In this document: piece after piece, positions 1-6,710 of the stretch
How positions within the stretch are numbered: position 1 is the first letter of the stretch
Layout: each line of letters starts with the position of its first letter
DNA from: Coriobacteriaceae bacterium
GTDB taxonomy: Bacteria; Actinomycetota; Coriobacteriia; Coriobacteriales; UMGS124
DNA: 9,978 nucleotides
Reading direction: 5' to 3'
Assembly (NCBI GenBank): GCA_019420325.1
Contig: JAHZHK010000082.1
Location: forward strand, 1-9,978
Made by a program: the position numbers and the translations under genes
Notes under the pieces: generated by a model
What the model was told of the DNA's origin: nothing
What the model saw: only the letters and a program-made list of their open reading frames with translations
Databases searched by the model: none

Positions 1-37
1 CATTGATGGACTTCAACGCACAAAGGTGGACTCAAGC

Positions 38-814
38 ATGGCCGACTCTAACATCGATGCCCTCAGCGTATTCGCCCCCGAGCACAACCAACGCCACTCC
101 GTAAAGTCCCACGTCGTCAACTATTGGTCGCAGCGCGCCGAAGACTTTGCCGAGCTCCATAACGAGGAGTTTGCCAGCGACAAACACAATCAATGGCTCA
201 ACGAGATCCTTCCTTTGCTGCCGCACGGCCATGGCCTGCGCATTCTCGACGTGGGCACCGGCAGCGGCTTTCTTGCCCTCATGCTTGCCGAACAGGGTCA
301 CATGGTGAGCGGCATCGACCTTACGCCGCGCATGATCTTGGAGGCGCGTCATGCCGCTCGCGACCTAGGTCTCACGGTCGACTTCCAGGTTATGGATGCC
401 GAGAACACCACGTTTGAGGCCGAGACCTTCGACTGCATCGTCACCCGCAACCTTACATGGACGCTCCCCCACCTCGACCAGGCCTACACGCATTGGTACA
501 ACCTGCTCCAGTCGGGCGGTTGCCTCATCAACTTCGACGGCGACTATTGCCACGAGAAGCCGCTTGCCGAGCTCGACCTGCCCGAGGAGAACGCACACTC
601 CTCCATCGAGCGCAGCCTCATGGCCGAATACGAGCACATCAAGGAACACCTCGCAGGCGAGCAGCCCGCGCGCCCCGACTGGGACCTGCAGCTCCTCTAC
701 AACGCTGGTTTCCGAGACATCACACTTGACCAGGGCGTTTCTGACCGTGTCTTTGCCAACCCCGACAAGTTCTACAACCCCACGCGCATGTTCATCATCA
801 CGGCGGAAAAGTAA
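38..814 (+). CDS. Class I SAM-dependent methyltransferase (first of a tandem pair)
   Basis: This 258-residue soluble protein is predicted to transfer a methyl group from S-adenosylmethionine to an unknown substrate. The Rossmann SAM-binding core is plain: motif I RILDVGTGSG at about residues 68-77, an acidic residue ending strand 2 (D94 in GIDLTP), MDAEN at 119-123, and the motif IV region FDCIVTRNLTWTLP at 131-144 followed by GGCLINFDGDY. I chose the ATG at 38 because AGGTGG (24-29) lies 8 nt before it; an in-frame GTG at 26 has no ribosome binding site and overlaps that motif. It is followed 86 nt later by a paralogue on the same strand. The RNLTW-x-LP block marks a Methyltransf_11-like subgroup, but substrate cannot be read from the sequence. 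The fold and general activity are secure; the biological role is unknown. Confidence 0.9.
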   Translation: MADSNIDALSVFAPEHNQRHSVKSHVVNYWSQRAEDFAELHNEEFASDKHNQWLNEILPLLPHGHGLRILDVGTGSGFLALMLAEQGHMVSGIDLTPRMILEARHAARDLGLTVDFQVMDAENTTFEAETFDCIVTRNLTWTLPHLDQAYTHWYNLLQSGGCLINFDGDYCHEKPLAELDLPEENAHSSIERSLMAEYEHIKEHLAGEQPARPDWDLQLLYNAGFRDITLDQGVSDRVFANPDKFYNPTRMFIITAEK

Positions 815-900
815 GGTTGGGACATATGGCAAACGAGACGCGAGGCATCGCGACGGGACAAGCCACCGGATGTCTCAGCGGCACCGAGGAGGCAATGTCT
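815..900 (+). other. Intergenic leader between the two methyltransferase genes
   Basis: These 86 nt separate the paired methyltransferase genes. The frame of the second gene is open back through them (TTG 817, ATG 826, ATG 895), but the only convincing ribosome binding site is GAGGAGG at 886-892, 8 nt before ATG 901. The upstream part can fold: GAGAC (835-839) can pair with GTCTC (872-876), enclosing a GCGA-GGCA-TCGC hairpin (840-851). I recognise no named riboswitch here. The structure may be chance, and the alternative is a 28-residue N-terminal extension of the second enzyme. Confidence 0.35.
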
Positions 901-1701
901 ATGACGGACCAGTCGAGCTGCGACCAACTTAAAGAAGAGAACGAGGCATACTGGACCAACCGTGCTTCTGGTTATTCTGAAGTGAACAAAGACGAGTTAC
1001 GCACCCAGCAGAAGGCCACATGGACAGCCGAGCTTGCCGCGCAGATTGAATCCGCCTTCCCCGGCGCGCAACCCCAGGAGCTGCGTGTGCTCGACATGGG
1101 CTGCGGGCCGGGATTCTTCTCCATCATTCTTGCCCGTGCCGGTTATCGTGTCACTGCGGCAGACTACACGCCGGCCATGCTCGACGAGGCGCGCACCAAC
1201 GCGCACAACGAAAGTGTGGAGCAGGCAATTGACTTTTGTCGGATGGACGCAGAGAACCTTGAGGTAGCAAGCGACACCTTCGATGTCGTGGTGAGTCGCA
1301 ACCTCACGTGGAATCTGCCGCATCCCGAGCGTGCCTACGCCGAGTGGCTGCGTGTGCTCAAGCCGGGCGGGCTGCTTCTCAATTACGACGCAAACTGGTA
1401 TGCACACCTCTACAATGCCGAATTGCGCCTGGCCTATGAGGCCGACCGTCAAGCCACCCAAGAGGCAGGCATCAAAGACGAGTACATAGGGACCGACATC
1501 GACGCGATGGAAGATATCGCACGTCAGATGCCGCTCTCCCCCGTGGAGCGCCCCGCTTGGGACGAAGGCGTGCTGCGCGAGCTCGGGGCAACTCAGATCG
1601 AGGTTGACCCCCAGGTGTGGGAGCGTGTGTTTTCACCCGAGGAGCGTGTGAACTACGCATCCACCCCCATGTTTCGCGTAAAGGCCCGCAAGGCACAGTA
1701 A
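901..1701 (+). CDS. Class I SAM-dependent methyltransferase (second of a tandem pair)
   Basis: This 266-residue protein is a paralogue of the gene before it. It carries RVLDMGCGPGF at about residues 62-72 (glycine-rich SAM loop), D88 ending strand 2 in AADYT, MDAEN at 115-119, VSRNLTWNLP at 131-140, and LKPGGLLLNYDANWY leading into the variable C-terminal half. The first copy shares the RNLTW-x-LPH, AY-x2-W and N-F/Y-D blocks, so the two arose by duplication or were recruited as a pair. Their C-terminal, likely substrate-binding, regions differ strongly. ATG 901 is chosen because GAGGAGG sits 8 nt upstream; initiation at TTG 817, ATG 826 or ATG 895 would lengthen it but lacks a well-placed site. 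The gene probably shares a transcript with its neighbour and ends before the terminator at 1732-1776. No signal peptide or membrane segment is visible. The substrate is unknown. Confidence 0.9.
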   Translation: MTDQSSCDQLKEENEAYWTNRASGYSEVNKDELRTQQKATWTAELAAQIESAFPGAQPQELRVLDMGCGPGFFSIILARAGYRVTAADYTPAMLDEARTNAHNESVEQAIDFCRMDAENLEVASDTFDVVVSRNLTWNLPHPERAYAEWLRVLKPGGLLLNYDANWYAHLYNAELRLAYEADRQATQEAGIKDEYIGTDIDAMEDIARQMPLSPVERPAWDEGVLRELGATQIEVDPQVWERVFSPEERVNYASTPMFRVKARKAQ

Positions 1702-1731
1702 CGTGCACAAGGCACTCATCGCCTGAAATGA

Positions 1732-1776
1732 GGAGGCCCGCCCATCTAGCCAAACGGCAGACGGGCGGCCTCCTTT
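1732..1776 (+). terminator. Intrinsic terminator of the methyltransferase operon
   Basis: A GC-rich hairpin lies 30 nt after the second methyltransferase stop codon. GGAGG (1732-1736) plus CCGCCC (1738-1743) pairs with GGGCGG plus CCTCC (1763-1773), with one bulged C, and is followed by TTT then GC. The U-tract is short. The site sits between convergent genes, so it may also slow transcription arriving from the AAA gene, although the opposite tail (TCATTTC) is weak. Confidence 0.75.
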
Positions 1777-1920
1777 GCATGGCGAGCAGAATGTCTAAAG
1801 TAACGATGAGCACATAGCCAATTGGCATTTCGCCATTGCTACGGTGCCGATAGGAAACGCGCTTGATGGAGCTACTTGCATCCAGTCATTGAAGTATCAG
1901 TTCTTCAGTCTGCCCAAAGA
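1777..1920. other. Intergenic region between convergent genes, no gene seen
   Basis: This stretch between the methyltransferase terminator and the stop codon of the FtsH-like gene is less GC-rich than its surroundings. It holds a 10-bp palindrome GCCAATTGGC (1817-1826) and weak inverted repeats (TGAAG 1890-1894 with CTTCA 1903-1907). I see no credible open reading frame with a ribosome binding site and no zinc-protease remnant. Confidence 0.4.
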
Positions 1921-3135
1921 TTATATCTTAAGTTTAACTCCAACCTTTTCAGCTGCGTGTACAACCAGCTCAAGCGTGATGGTATGAGTCCCATCAAGCA
2001 TGGCGAGCATAGCAGCCTCATTGAGGGTTGCTTCAACGTCTGCGCAGCTTGCGCCCTCAAACAGAGGTGCCAGTCGCGCAGGGGCAAGCTCTTTGGCGAG
2101 CGACTTGCCCTGCGAGTAGATGCGGATGAGCTCCTCACGCGTCTTCGCATCAGGATTGCTCACTGTATACTTCAGGTCAAATCTTCCTGGACGCACCAGT
2201 GCAGGGTCAAGTGAACGGTACGAGTTCGTGGCCGCTACCACAAGGATGCCGTCCTTGGTGGTAAAGCCGTCCATCTCATTGAGCATGGCGGTGATGATGC
2301 GGTTGTTCTCTTTGTCAATGCCTGTGCCCGCATAGTTGCGACGCTTACCGATGCTGTCGAACTCGTCGATGAAGACGATGCAGGGACGATGCTTGCCTGC
2401 CCTCTTAAAGAGCGAGCGAATCTTGCGTGCACCCAGCGACATGAAGGCGCTCTGGAAGTCGGCGCCCTTGGTGGCAATGAAGTTGACGCCCGCCTCTTGA
2501 GCCAGCGCCTTGGCAAAGAGTGTCTTGCCGTTGCCGGGAGGACCCTCGAGCACGATGCCCTTGACCGGCCTCACGCCCAGGCGCCGCGCAGCACCGGGGT
2601 CTTTGAGCACGCCCACAACCTGGCGCATCTCGCGCTTGAGGCCATCCATACCGGCGATGTCATCAAACGTCACGCCCGTCTTGCGCACAACCTTGAACGT
2701 GTTGCGGCTGTAGCTTGCCAGCTTATATATCGCAATTCCAAAGGTGCCGAGAATGAAGGCGTCGAGCAGAAGGTTGATGAGCGTGTCGACCACATCGCCC
2801 GCATCGGCCGAGCTTGTGACCTTCGCGCCGCTTACAAGCAGCCGCTCTTTGAGGTCGGGCGAGTCCGGGTTGTCTGTGCGATAGAGCGCATGCGTCTCGT
2901 CACCCTTCAGCGTGAAGAAAACGCCGTCTTGAGAGATCTGCGCTTCGTCGACCTGCTGCTGGGCCACCTTTTGGGCAAATTCCTGATACGCCATGGGGGT
3001 CGAGGGGGTCTCCCAGAGCGACCACGCTAACACGGCGACCGCCGCGACTGCGCATACAACCGCGATGACCATGCGCCTATTCAAACTCAAGCGCGGCTTT
3101 GTTTGCTTTGTTTGAGACGAGCCAAAAGCCGTCAT
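1921..3135 (-). CDS. Membrane-anchored FtsH-like AAA+ ATPase lacking the M41 protease domain
   Basis: The 404-residue protein is laid out like the front two thirds of FtsH. It has a short basic cytoplasmic tail, a membrane segment (about 22-41), an extracytoplasmic domain of about 75 residues, a second membrane segment (about 117-139), then an AAA+ module. Walker A is GPPGNGKT (198-205), Walker B is CIVFIDEFD with D257/E258, sensor 1 is N304 in AATNS, and the second region of homology is LVRPGRFD with both arginines (R315, R318). ATP hydrolysis is therefore expected. The FtsH pore-loop triad Phe-Val-Gly is Phe-Met-Ser here (231-233). The chain stops right after the AAA lid; no HExxH is present, and the 219 nt to the convergent gene cannot encode the missing domain. 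Start ATG 3135 has AAAGGA 8 nt upstream; longer in-frame starts do not. Likely an unfoldase or membrane-protein chaperone, which is an inference. Confidence 0.88.
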   Translation of the reverse strand: MTAFGSSQTKQTKPRLSLNRRMVIAVVCAVAAVAVLAWSLWETPSTPMAYQEFAQKVAQQQVDEAQISQDGVFFTLKGDETHALYRTDNPDSPDLKERLLVSGAKVTSSADAGDVVDTLINLLLDAFILGTFGIAIYKLASYSRNTFKVVRKTGVTFDDIAGMDGLKREMRQVVGVLKDPGAARRLGVRPVKGIVLEGPPGNGKTLFAKALAQEAGVNFIATKGADFQSAFMSLGARKIRSLFKRAGKHRPCIVFIDEFDSIGKRRNYAGTGIDKENNRIITAMLNEMDGFTTKDGILVVAATNSYRSLDPALVRPGRFDLKYTVSNPDAKTREELIRIYSQGKSLAKELAPARLAPLFEGASCADVEATLNEAAMLAMLDGTHTITLELVVHAAEKVGVKLKI

Positions 3136-3183
3136 GGGCAACGTCCTTTCATCGAAACCACCACCCTGTGGCGGCAAGCATGC

Positions 3184-3200
3184 CGTGCCCGATTGGCACG
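3184..3200. promoter_or_regulatory. Inverted repeat near the predicted transcription start of the FtsH-like gene
   Basis: CGTGCC (3184-3189) and GGCACG (3195-3200) form a perfect 6-bp inverted repeat around CGATT. It lies 7 nt downstream of a TATTAT box read on the - strand, so it would overlap the start of the transcript. It could be an operator, or a hairpin at the 5' end of the message. It does not have the T-N11-A form typical of LysR sites. Confidence 0.4.
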
Positions 3201-3207
3201 CCGCACC

Positions 3208-3213
3208 ATAATA
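3208..3213 (-). promoter_or_regulatory. Candidate -10 box for the FtsH-like gene with an upstream A-tract region
   Basis: On the - strand this reads TATTAT, a close match to the -10 consensus, 72 nt before the start codon. No good -35 is present at 17 nt, but upstream lie three phase-repeated GCAAAAA units (complement of 3223-3242), which could act as an UP-like A-tract region. The assignment rests on consensus matching only. Confidence 0.45.
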
Positions 3214-3262
3214 CCCCATCGGTTTTTTGCTTTTTGCTTTTTCCTCATATGACGAGCTCGTT

Positions 3263-3293
3263 TTGAGACGGGGATGCCCGCCGCTTTTATACT
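3263..3293 (+). promoter_or_regulatory. Candidate promoter of the LysR-type regulator
   Basis: TTGAGA (3263-3268) and TATACT (3288-3293) each match sigma70-type -35 and -10 boxes at five of six positions. The 19-nt spacer is longer than the ideal 17. The start codon at 3347 is 53 nt beyond the -10 box. The divergent FtsH-like gene begins at 3135, so both promoters share this short region, a typical place for LysR autoregulation. Confidence 0.45.
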
Positions 3294-3346
3294 TTCGCAC
3301 AATCGCACGCCACGTGTATCACCGCGCATGAAAGAAGGCCCCCGCC

Positions 3347-4288
3347 ATGACACTGCAACAGCTGCGCTATCTCATCGAGGTCGCCCAGTCAGGCTCCTTC
3401 AACGCGGCGGCCCACGAGCTCTATGTGTCGCAGTCCACACTCTCCATGGCGATCAAGGACCTCGAGTCCGAACTTGGCGTGAGCATCTTCCTGCGTTCCA
3501 ACCGCGGCCTCACGCTCACGGCCGAAGGCACCGAGCTACTCGGCTATGCCCGTCAGGTCGTGGAGCAGGCAGACCTTCTCAGCGAGCGTTTCGTCAACAA
3601 GACGTCCAACACCAGGCGCGCCCGCCTTGCCATCTCTACCCAGCACTACGCCTTTGCCGTGCAGGCCTTCATCAACATCGTCAACGCCTGCGAGGCCGAC
3701 GCCTACGACTTCACGTTCCGCGAGACCCGTACGAGCGAGATTATTCGCGACGTTCAGGAATTCCGCAGCGATATTGGCCTGCTCTTCCTCAACGACTTCA
3801 ACGAGCGAGCCCTCACGCGTGTCATGGAGGACGCCGACCTGCACTTCGCGCAGCTTTTCGAAGCGGCACCGCACGTCTTTGTCAGTGCGCAGCATCCCCT
3901 GGCCGGCAAGACCTCGCTCAAGCTTTCCGACCTCGAGGAGTACCCGCGTTACTCTTTTGAGCAAGGCACGACGAACTCGTTTCACTTCGCCGAGGAACCC
4001 CTCGCAGCCCTGCCCCACAGCCGCAACATCACATATTCGGACCGCGGCACCCTCACCAACCTGCTCATCCGCGGCAAGGGCTACACGCTCTCCACGGGCG
4101 TCCTTTCCAGCGAGATGGAGCAAGAGATCGTTGCCATCCCGCTGGAGACAAACGAAACCATGCGCGTGGGCTACATCATGCACGGCGAGCGCAAGCCCAC
4201 AGAGCTCGTCCTGCGCTATATCGACGAGCTCAAATCCATCATCTCCGGGTCCACACTCGTCACGCAGCCCAACAAGCGCTCAGAGTAG
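3347..4288 (+). CDS. LysR-family transcriptional regulator
   Basis: The 313-residue protein has a typical LysR length and layout. An N-terminal winged helix-turn-helix starts MTLQQLRYLIEVAQSGSFN and continues with AAHELYVSQSTLSMAIKDLE and the wing FLRSNRGLTLTAEG (about residues 1-60). A linker helix (about 60-85) leads to a two-lobed periplasmic-binding-protein-like effector domain (about 90-300). AGAAGG (3333-3338) lies 8 nt before ATG 3347. The gene is divergent from the FtsH-like ATPase, 211 nt apart; LysR regulators often control the divergent neighbour and themselves, so the ATPase gene is a plausible target, by inference. The effector domain is divergent enough that I cannot name a ligand. 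The gene ends before the strong terminator at 4426-4470. Confidence 0.93.
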   Translation: MTLQQLRYLIEVAQSGSFNAAAHELYVSQSTLSMAIKDLESELGVSIFLRSNRGLTLTAEGTELLGYARQVVEQADLLSERFVNKTSNTRRARLAISTQHYAFAVQAFINIVNACEADAYDFTFRETRTSEIIRDVQEFRSDIGLLFLNDFNERALTRVMEDADLHFAQLFEAAPHVFVSAQHPLAGKTSLKLSDLEEYPRYSFEQGTTNSFHFAEEPLAALPHSRNITYSDRGTLTNLLIRGKGYTLSTGVLSSEMEQEIVAIPLETNETMRVGYIMHGERKPTELVLRYIDELKSIISGSTLVTQPNKRSE

Positions 4289-4395
4289 CGGCGCTCACGG
4301 GTCAATTCACACATAGGTGCCCCTGAAGATCCCGCGATGCCACCTGCCTGCTGAATCGTCCGGTTTGATTCATCCGCCAGAAAGACAGCCTGCCT

Positions 4396-4418
4396 GCAGC
4401 ACCGGCAGCACCGGCAGC
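4396..4418. repeat. Short tandem repeat, 9-bp unit, about 2.6 copies
   Basis: GCAGCACCG occurs twice in a row (4396-4404, 4405-4413) and is followed by a partial GCAGC. It sits in the non-coding gap between the LysR gene and the bidirectional terminator. A nearby inverted repeat TGAATC (4352-4357) / GATTCA (4367-4372) is also non-coding. No function is apparent. Confidence 0.6.
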
Positions 4419-4425
4419 AAACGAA

Positions 4426-4470
4426 AAGGCGCCTCGCCCGAGTTCTCCATCGAGACGGGCGAGGCGCCTT
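4426..4470. terminator. Strong bidirectional intrinsic terminator
   Basis: A perfect 15-bp stem joins AAGGCGCCTCGCCCG (4426-4440) to its reverse complement (4456-4470), and TCTC/GAGA inside the loop can extend it. On the + strand it is followed by TTGTTCTTGTT; on the - strand the tail reads TTTTCGTTT. It therefore serves both the LysR gene and the convergent trigger-factor-like gene, whose stop codon is about 50 nt away. Confidence 0.92.
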
Positions 4471-4520
4471 GTTCTTGTTGCATGCTCTACGAATCTGACT
4501 AGCCAAAGCCGGGCTCTCAG

Positions 4521-5639
4521 CTACTCCGCAGCCTCACCGTGCTCCCTTGCAGTATCCACGGCGTTTTTGGCAAGCCAGTCACTCGCCTTGGCGCGCAGGG
4601 CGACCTCGACAAGCTGCGGGAGCTGGCCGTTGTCGATCATTGCCTGGGCGGCAATGGCCTCGGTTCCCGGAGCCACAGGACCCAGGAGCGCCAGCACATC
4701 CTCCTCTGAAAGCGTCATGCCTTCGTGGACGGCCACACAATCCAAAGCCATGCCGCGACGCAGCGAGAGTTCAGCGTTGGCCATCATGCTCTGCTTGAAC
4801 TCGTTCATGTCAAACTCCGGGTCGTTGGTGAAATCATCCCAGGTGCGACCCGAGCGCTCAACCTGCGCAGCCAGCTGGTTTGCCATGAGTTCTGCAAGCT
4901 GTACAATGTAGCGCTCGCCAGGGGCAGAGGTCAGACGCGCGTTGGAGAACTCCTCGCCGGCGGCGTCCATGAGGGTGCCCCACCACTCGGCGTCGCGCTT
5001 CTTCTCGCACGCCTCGCGTGCCTGCCCGCGCAGGCGCTCCATGCCGGGGCGCGCCTCCTCGGGCACGGCGTCCATGTTGATGAGGCCGCCCATCATTTGT
5101 CCCACAAAGTCATCGAGATCCTTGTCTGTGACCTCCGGCTTTGCCGGAAATGCGAAGTGAACGGGCGAGAAGTCCTCCACCGTGCCGCGGGGGCGCAGGC
5201 GAACGTGGGCCATGAACGTGAAATCCTGCCCCTCGACAGGGACCTCGTTGTGGGGAAAGTCGGGAACAAGGAACGGCAGGATTCCCGTGCGCATGTAGGC
5301 CAGGCACAGAAGACGCTGCTTGGCAAGATAGATAACGTTCTGGTCAAAGGCCTGGGCGCCGAACGTCGCACGGGCGCGGTCGAGCGACGCGGGTTTTTCG
5401 GGATCGTTGCCCGTGGAGCGCACAAGGGCCTTACGCGCAGCTTCCAGGGAATACTCCATCTCGGCGGCGTCGGCGGTAACCATGAACGTCGCGATGCCGG
5501 CCACGTCGGTGGTGAGCGTCACCGTCACGGGCATGTCGCCCTTCTCGTAGGCGTACTCAACGATGTCGCCCGGGTTGGGCACCTCGTGCTCCGGCCTAAT
5601 GGCAAGCAGCTTGCCCAGGGTAACGGCAGTCGTAGTCAT
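4521..5639 (-). CDS. Trigger-factor-like chaperone without a PPIase domain
   Basis: The 372-residue protein resembles trigger factor in outline. An N-terminal alpha/beta domain (about 37-150) ends in EGQDFTFMAHVRLRP, the usual exit of the ribosome-binding domain. KPEVTDKDLDDFV (168-180) matches the trigger-factor segment that leads into the FKBP-type prolyl isomerase domain. That domain, about 95 residues in the family, is absent; the chain passes straight to the helical SurA-like chaperone arms (about 205-350), with NAELSLRRGMALDCVAVHEG then LSEEDVLALL. The ribosome-docking signature Gly-Phe-Arg-x-Gly is not present: NDPEKPASL occupies the region. The start is supported by GGGGGAG 6 nt upstream. 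It is inferred to be a holdase for specific clients rather than the housekeeping, ribosome-bound trigger factor. The family link is by motif recognition and is fairly confident; the function is not. Confidence 0.75.
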   Translation of the reverse strand: MTTTAVTLGKLLAIRPEHEVPNPGDIVEYAYEKGDMPVTVTLTTDVAGIATFMVTADAAEMEYSLEAARKALVRSTGNDPEKPASLDRARATFGAQAFDQNVIYLAKQRLLCLAYMRTGILPFLVPDFPHNEVPVEGQDFTFMAHVRLRPRGTVEDFSPVHFAFPAKPEVTDKDLDDFVGQMMGGLINMDAVPEEARPGMERLRGQAREACEKKRDAEWWGTLMDAAGEEFSNARLTSAPGERYIVQLAELMANQLAAQVERSGRTWDDFTNDPEFDMNEFKQSMMANAELSLRRGMALDCVAVHEGMTLSEEDVLALLGPVAPGTEAIAAQAMIDNGQLPQLVEVALRAKASDWLAKNAVDTAREHGEAAE

Positions 5640-5657
5640 CTAAAGCTCCCCCTCATC

Positions 5658-5691
5658 CGCGAGACGGCATCGCCTCGCGCTCTTCAATATA
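5658..5691 (-). promoter_or_regulatory. Candidate -10 box and 5' hairpin before the trigger-factor-like gene
   Basis: On the - strand TATATT (5691-5686) resembles a -10 box, although no convincing -35 box is seen. About 7 nt downstream an inverted repeat CGCGAG (5679-5674) / CTCGCG (5663-5658) would fold at the very 5' end of such a transcript, just before the ribosome binding site at 5652-5646. It may be a protective leader hairpin, or part of a weak terminator for the gene before it. Confidence 0.4.
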
Positions 5692-5766
5692 AAACGCCCA
5701 TGTGGAACCATAGCACTTGCCATCGGTCCGCAGACCCACAATGCGCATCAGACTCCGGCGCTAAAT

Positions 5767-6630
5767 CTAGCCCGGAATCGTCTTGATCGCATGGCGTAAG
5801 CCGTCGCGATGCTCAGGGCGCACCAAGTAGTACAGATAGCTCTCCAGGTTCACATCGCCCGCCACACCGCGCCCCACAAGCTTGAATCTCGGCACGCCAT
5901 ACCGCACATGCAGCTCGCGGACGTTCTCATTGGTGAGAATGGTGGGGCTGGTGGGAGCAAGTTTGAAAAAGTCTTTGCCAGCCAAGTTGCACCGGCGGAA
6001 CTCAGTGAGCCGCCCCGCAAGCTGATCGGCGCTGTTGTGCAGGTAGTGCTCTTGGCGATGCGGGCAACCTGGATTGCACAGCTCGTTTGCCATGATCTCC
6101 AGCTTATTGGTGCGCACGACCTTGTCGAGGAAGGCGTAGTCTTTGTTGAGGTTGTAGTTAAGCACCACCATGTCGTAGGCTTCCAGCGCACGCGTGAGCT
6201 CATCGGCGTCAAGAATCTCGCGTGTGGTGGAAAGCGTGCGCTCCATTTGGGGGTAGCGCTGCCTTATATAGGCGTCCACCAGGTCGGAATACACGATGAC
6301 GCCCGCATTGTGCCTGACAGCCGCCTCAAGAATCATGTTGAAGTAAGGGTCGGCCAGGTGCTTCTCCTCCACAAGCATGTTCGTGAACGTGAGACGTGCC
6401 TGCAGGCCCAGGCCGTCGAGCGCCTGAAACGTCATCTCAACCTGCTCGGGCGTATACGGGTCTCGCACAAAAGCGCGACCGCCGTTGAGCGCGCATCCCG
6501 GGAAACAGCCGTAGACGCTCTGGATGCGCACGTCGTCGAAGAAAAACTGCGGGCAATCCCGCATGACCTGGGCAAACACCAGGTTTCGCTTAAGCCCGAC
6601 CGTGAAGTCGGGCACAGTGTAATCGATCAT
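5767..6630 (-). CDS. Peptidase-U32-like protein with paired Cys-x3-Cys motifs
   Basis: The 287-residue protein resembles the TIM-barrel U32 family (COG0826), whose studied members such as UbiU/UbiV are iron-sulfur proteins rather than proven peptidases. The telling segment is NELCNPGCPHRQEH with C185, C189 and H191, like the U32 cysteine-rich signature. A second pair, GCFPGC (C42, C46), lies near the N-terminus, and C26 and C214 are further single cysteines. Together they could hold an iron-sulfur cluster, which is an inference. No signal peptide or membrane segment is visible. ATG 6630 has AAAGG 11 nt upstream; an in-frame GTG at 6639 is only 2 nt from it, so the ATG is preferred but not certain. 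The next gene in the same direction starts 127 nt downstream. Substrate and reaction are unknown; it is shorter than many U32 proteins and may be a divergent branch. Confidence 0.68.
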   Translation of the reverse strand: MIDYTVPDFTVGLKRNLVFAQVMRDCPQFFFDDVRIQSVYGCFPGCALNGGRAFVRDPYTPEQVEMTFQALDGLGLQARLTFTNMLVEEKHLADPYFNMILEAAVRHNAGVIVYSDLVDAYIRQRYPQMERTLSTTREILDADELTRALEAYDMVVLNYNLNKDYAFLDKVVRTNKLEIMANELCNPGCPHRQEHYLHNSADQLAGRLTEFRRCNLAGKDFFKLAPTSPTILTNENVRELHVRYGVPRFKLVGRGVAGDVNLESYLYYLVRPEHRDGLRHAIKTIPG

Positions 6631-6676
6631 AGGGGACACGGCCTTTCGAGATTGGGCTGCCTGGGGAAAGCAAGGT

Positions 6677-6704
6677 GCCGACGGCGGAGCGCTCCGCCGT
6701 CGGC
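6677..6704 (-). terminator. Perfect 28-bp palindrome, likely terminator of the UvrD-like gene
   Basis: GCCGACGGCGGAGC (6677-6690) is followed at once by its exact reverse complement (6691-6704), giving a stem of about 12 bp with a tiny loop. It begins 6 nt after the stop codon of the UvrD-like gene. The downstream tail on the - strand is CCTTGCTTTCC, so the U-tract is poor. It could be a weak terminator or a 3'-end stabilising hairpin. Confidence 0.6.
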
Positions 6705-6710
6705 GCTGGA

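Noticed and set aside
1777..1920. Remnant of a detached M41 protease domain after the FtsH-like gene
   Set aside because: No HExxH-like coding is visible in any - strand frame, and the space is far too short for the roughly 200-residue domain.
3136..3300. N-terminal extension of the FtsH-like ATPase
   Set aside because: The frame is open to 3300, but the extension would cross the predicted promoter and inverted repeat. The start at 3135 has AAAGGA 8 nt upstream and gives the normal FtsH N-terminus just before the first membrane segment.
4396..4418. CRISPR-like repeat
   Set aside because: The unit is only 9 bp, is strictly tandem without spacers and has fewer than three copies.
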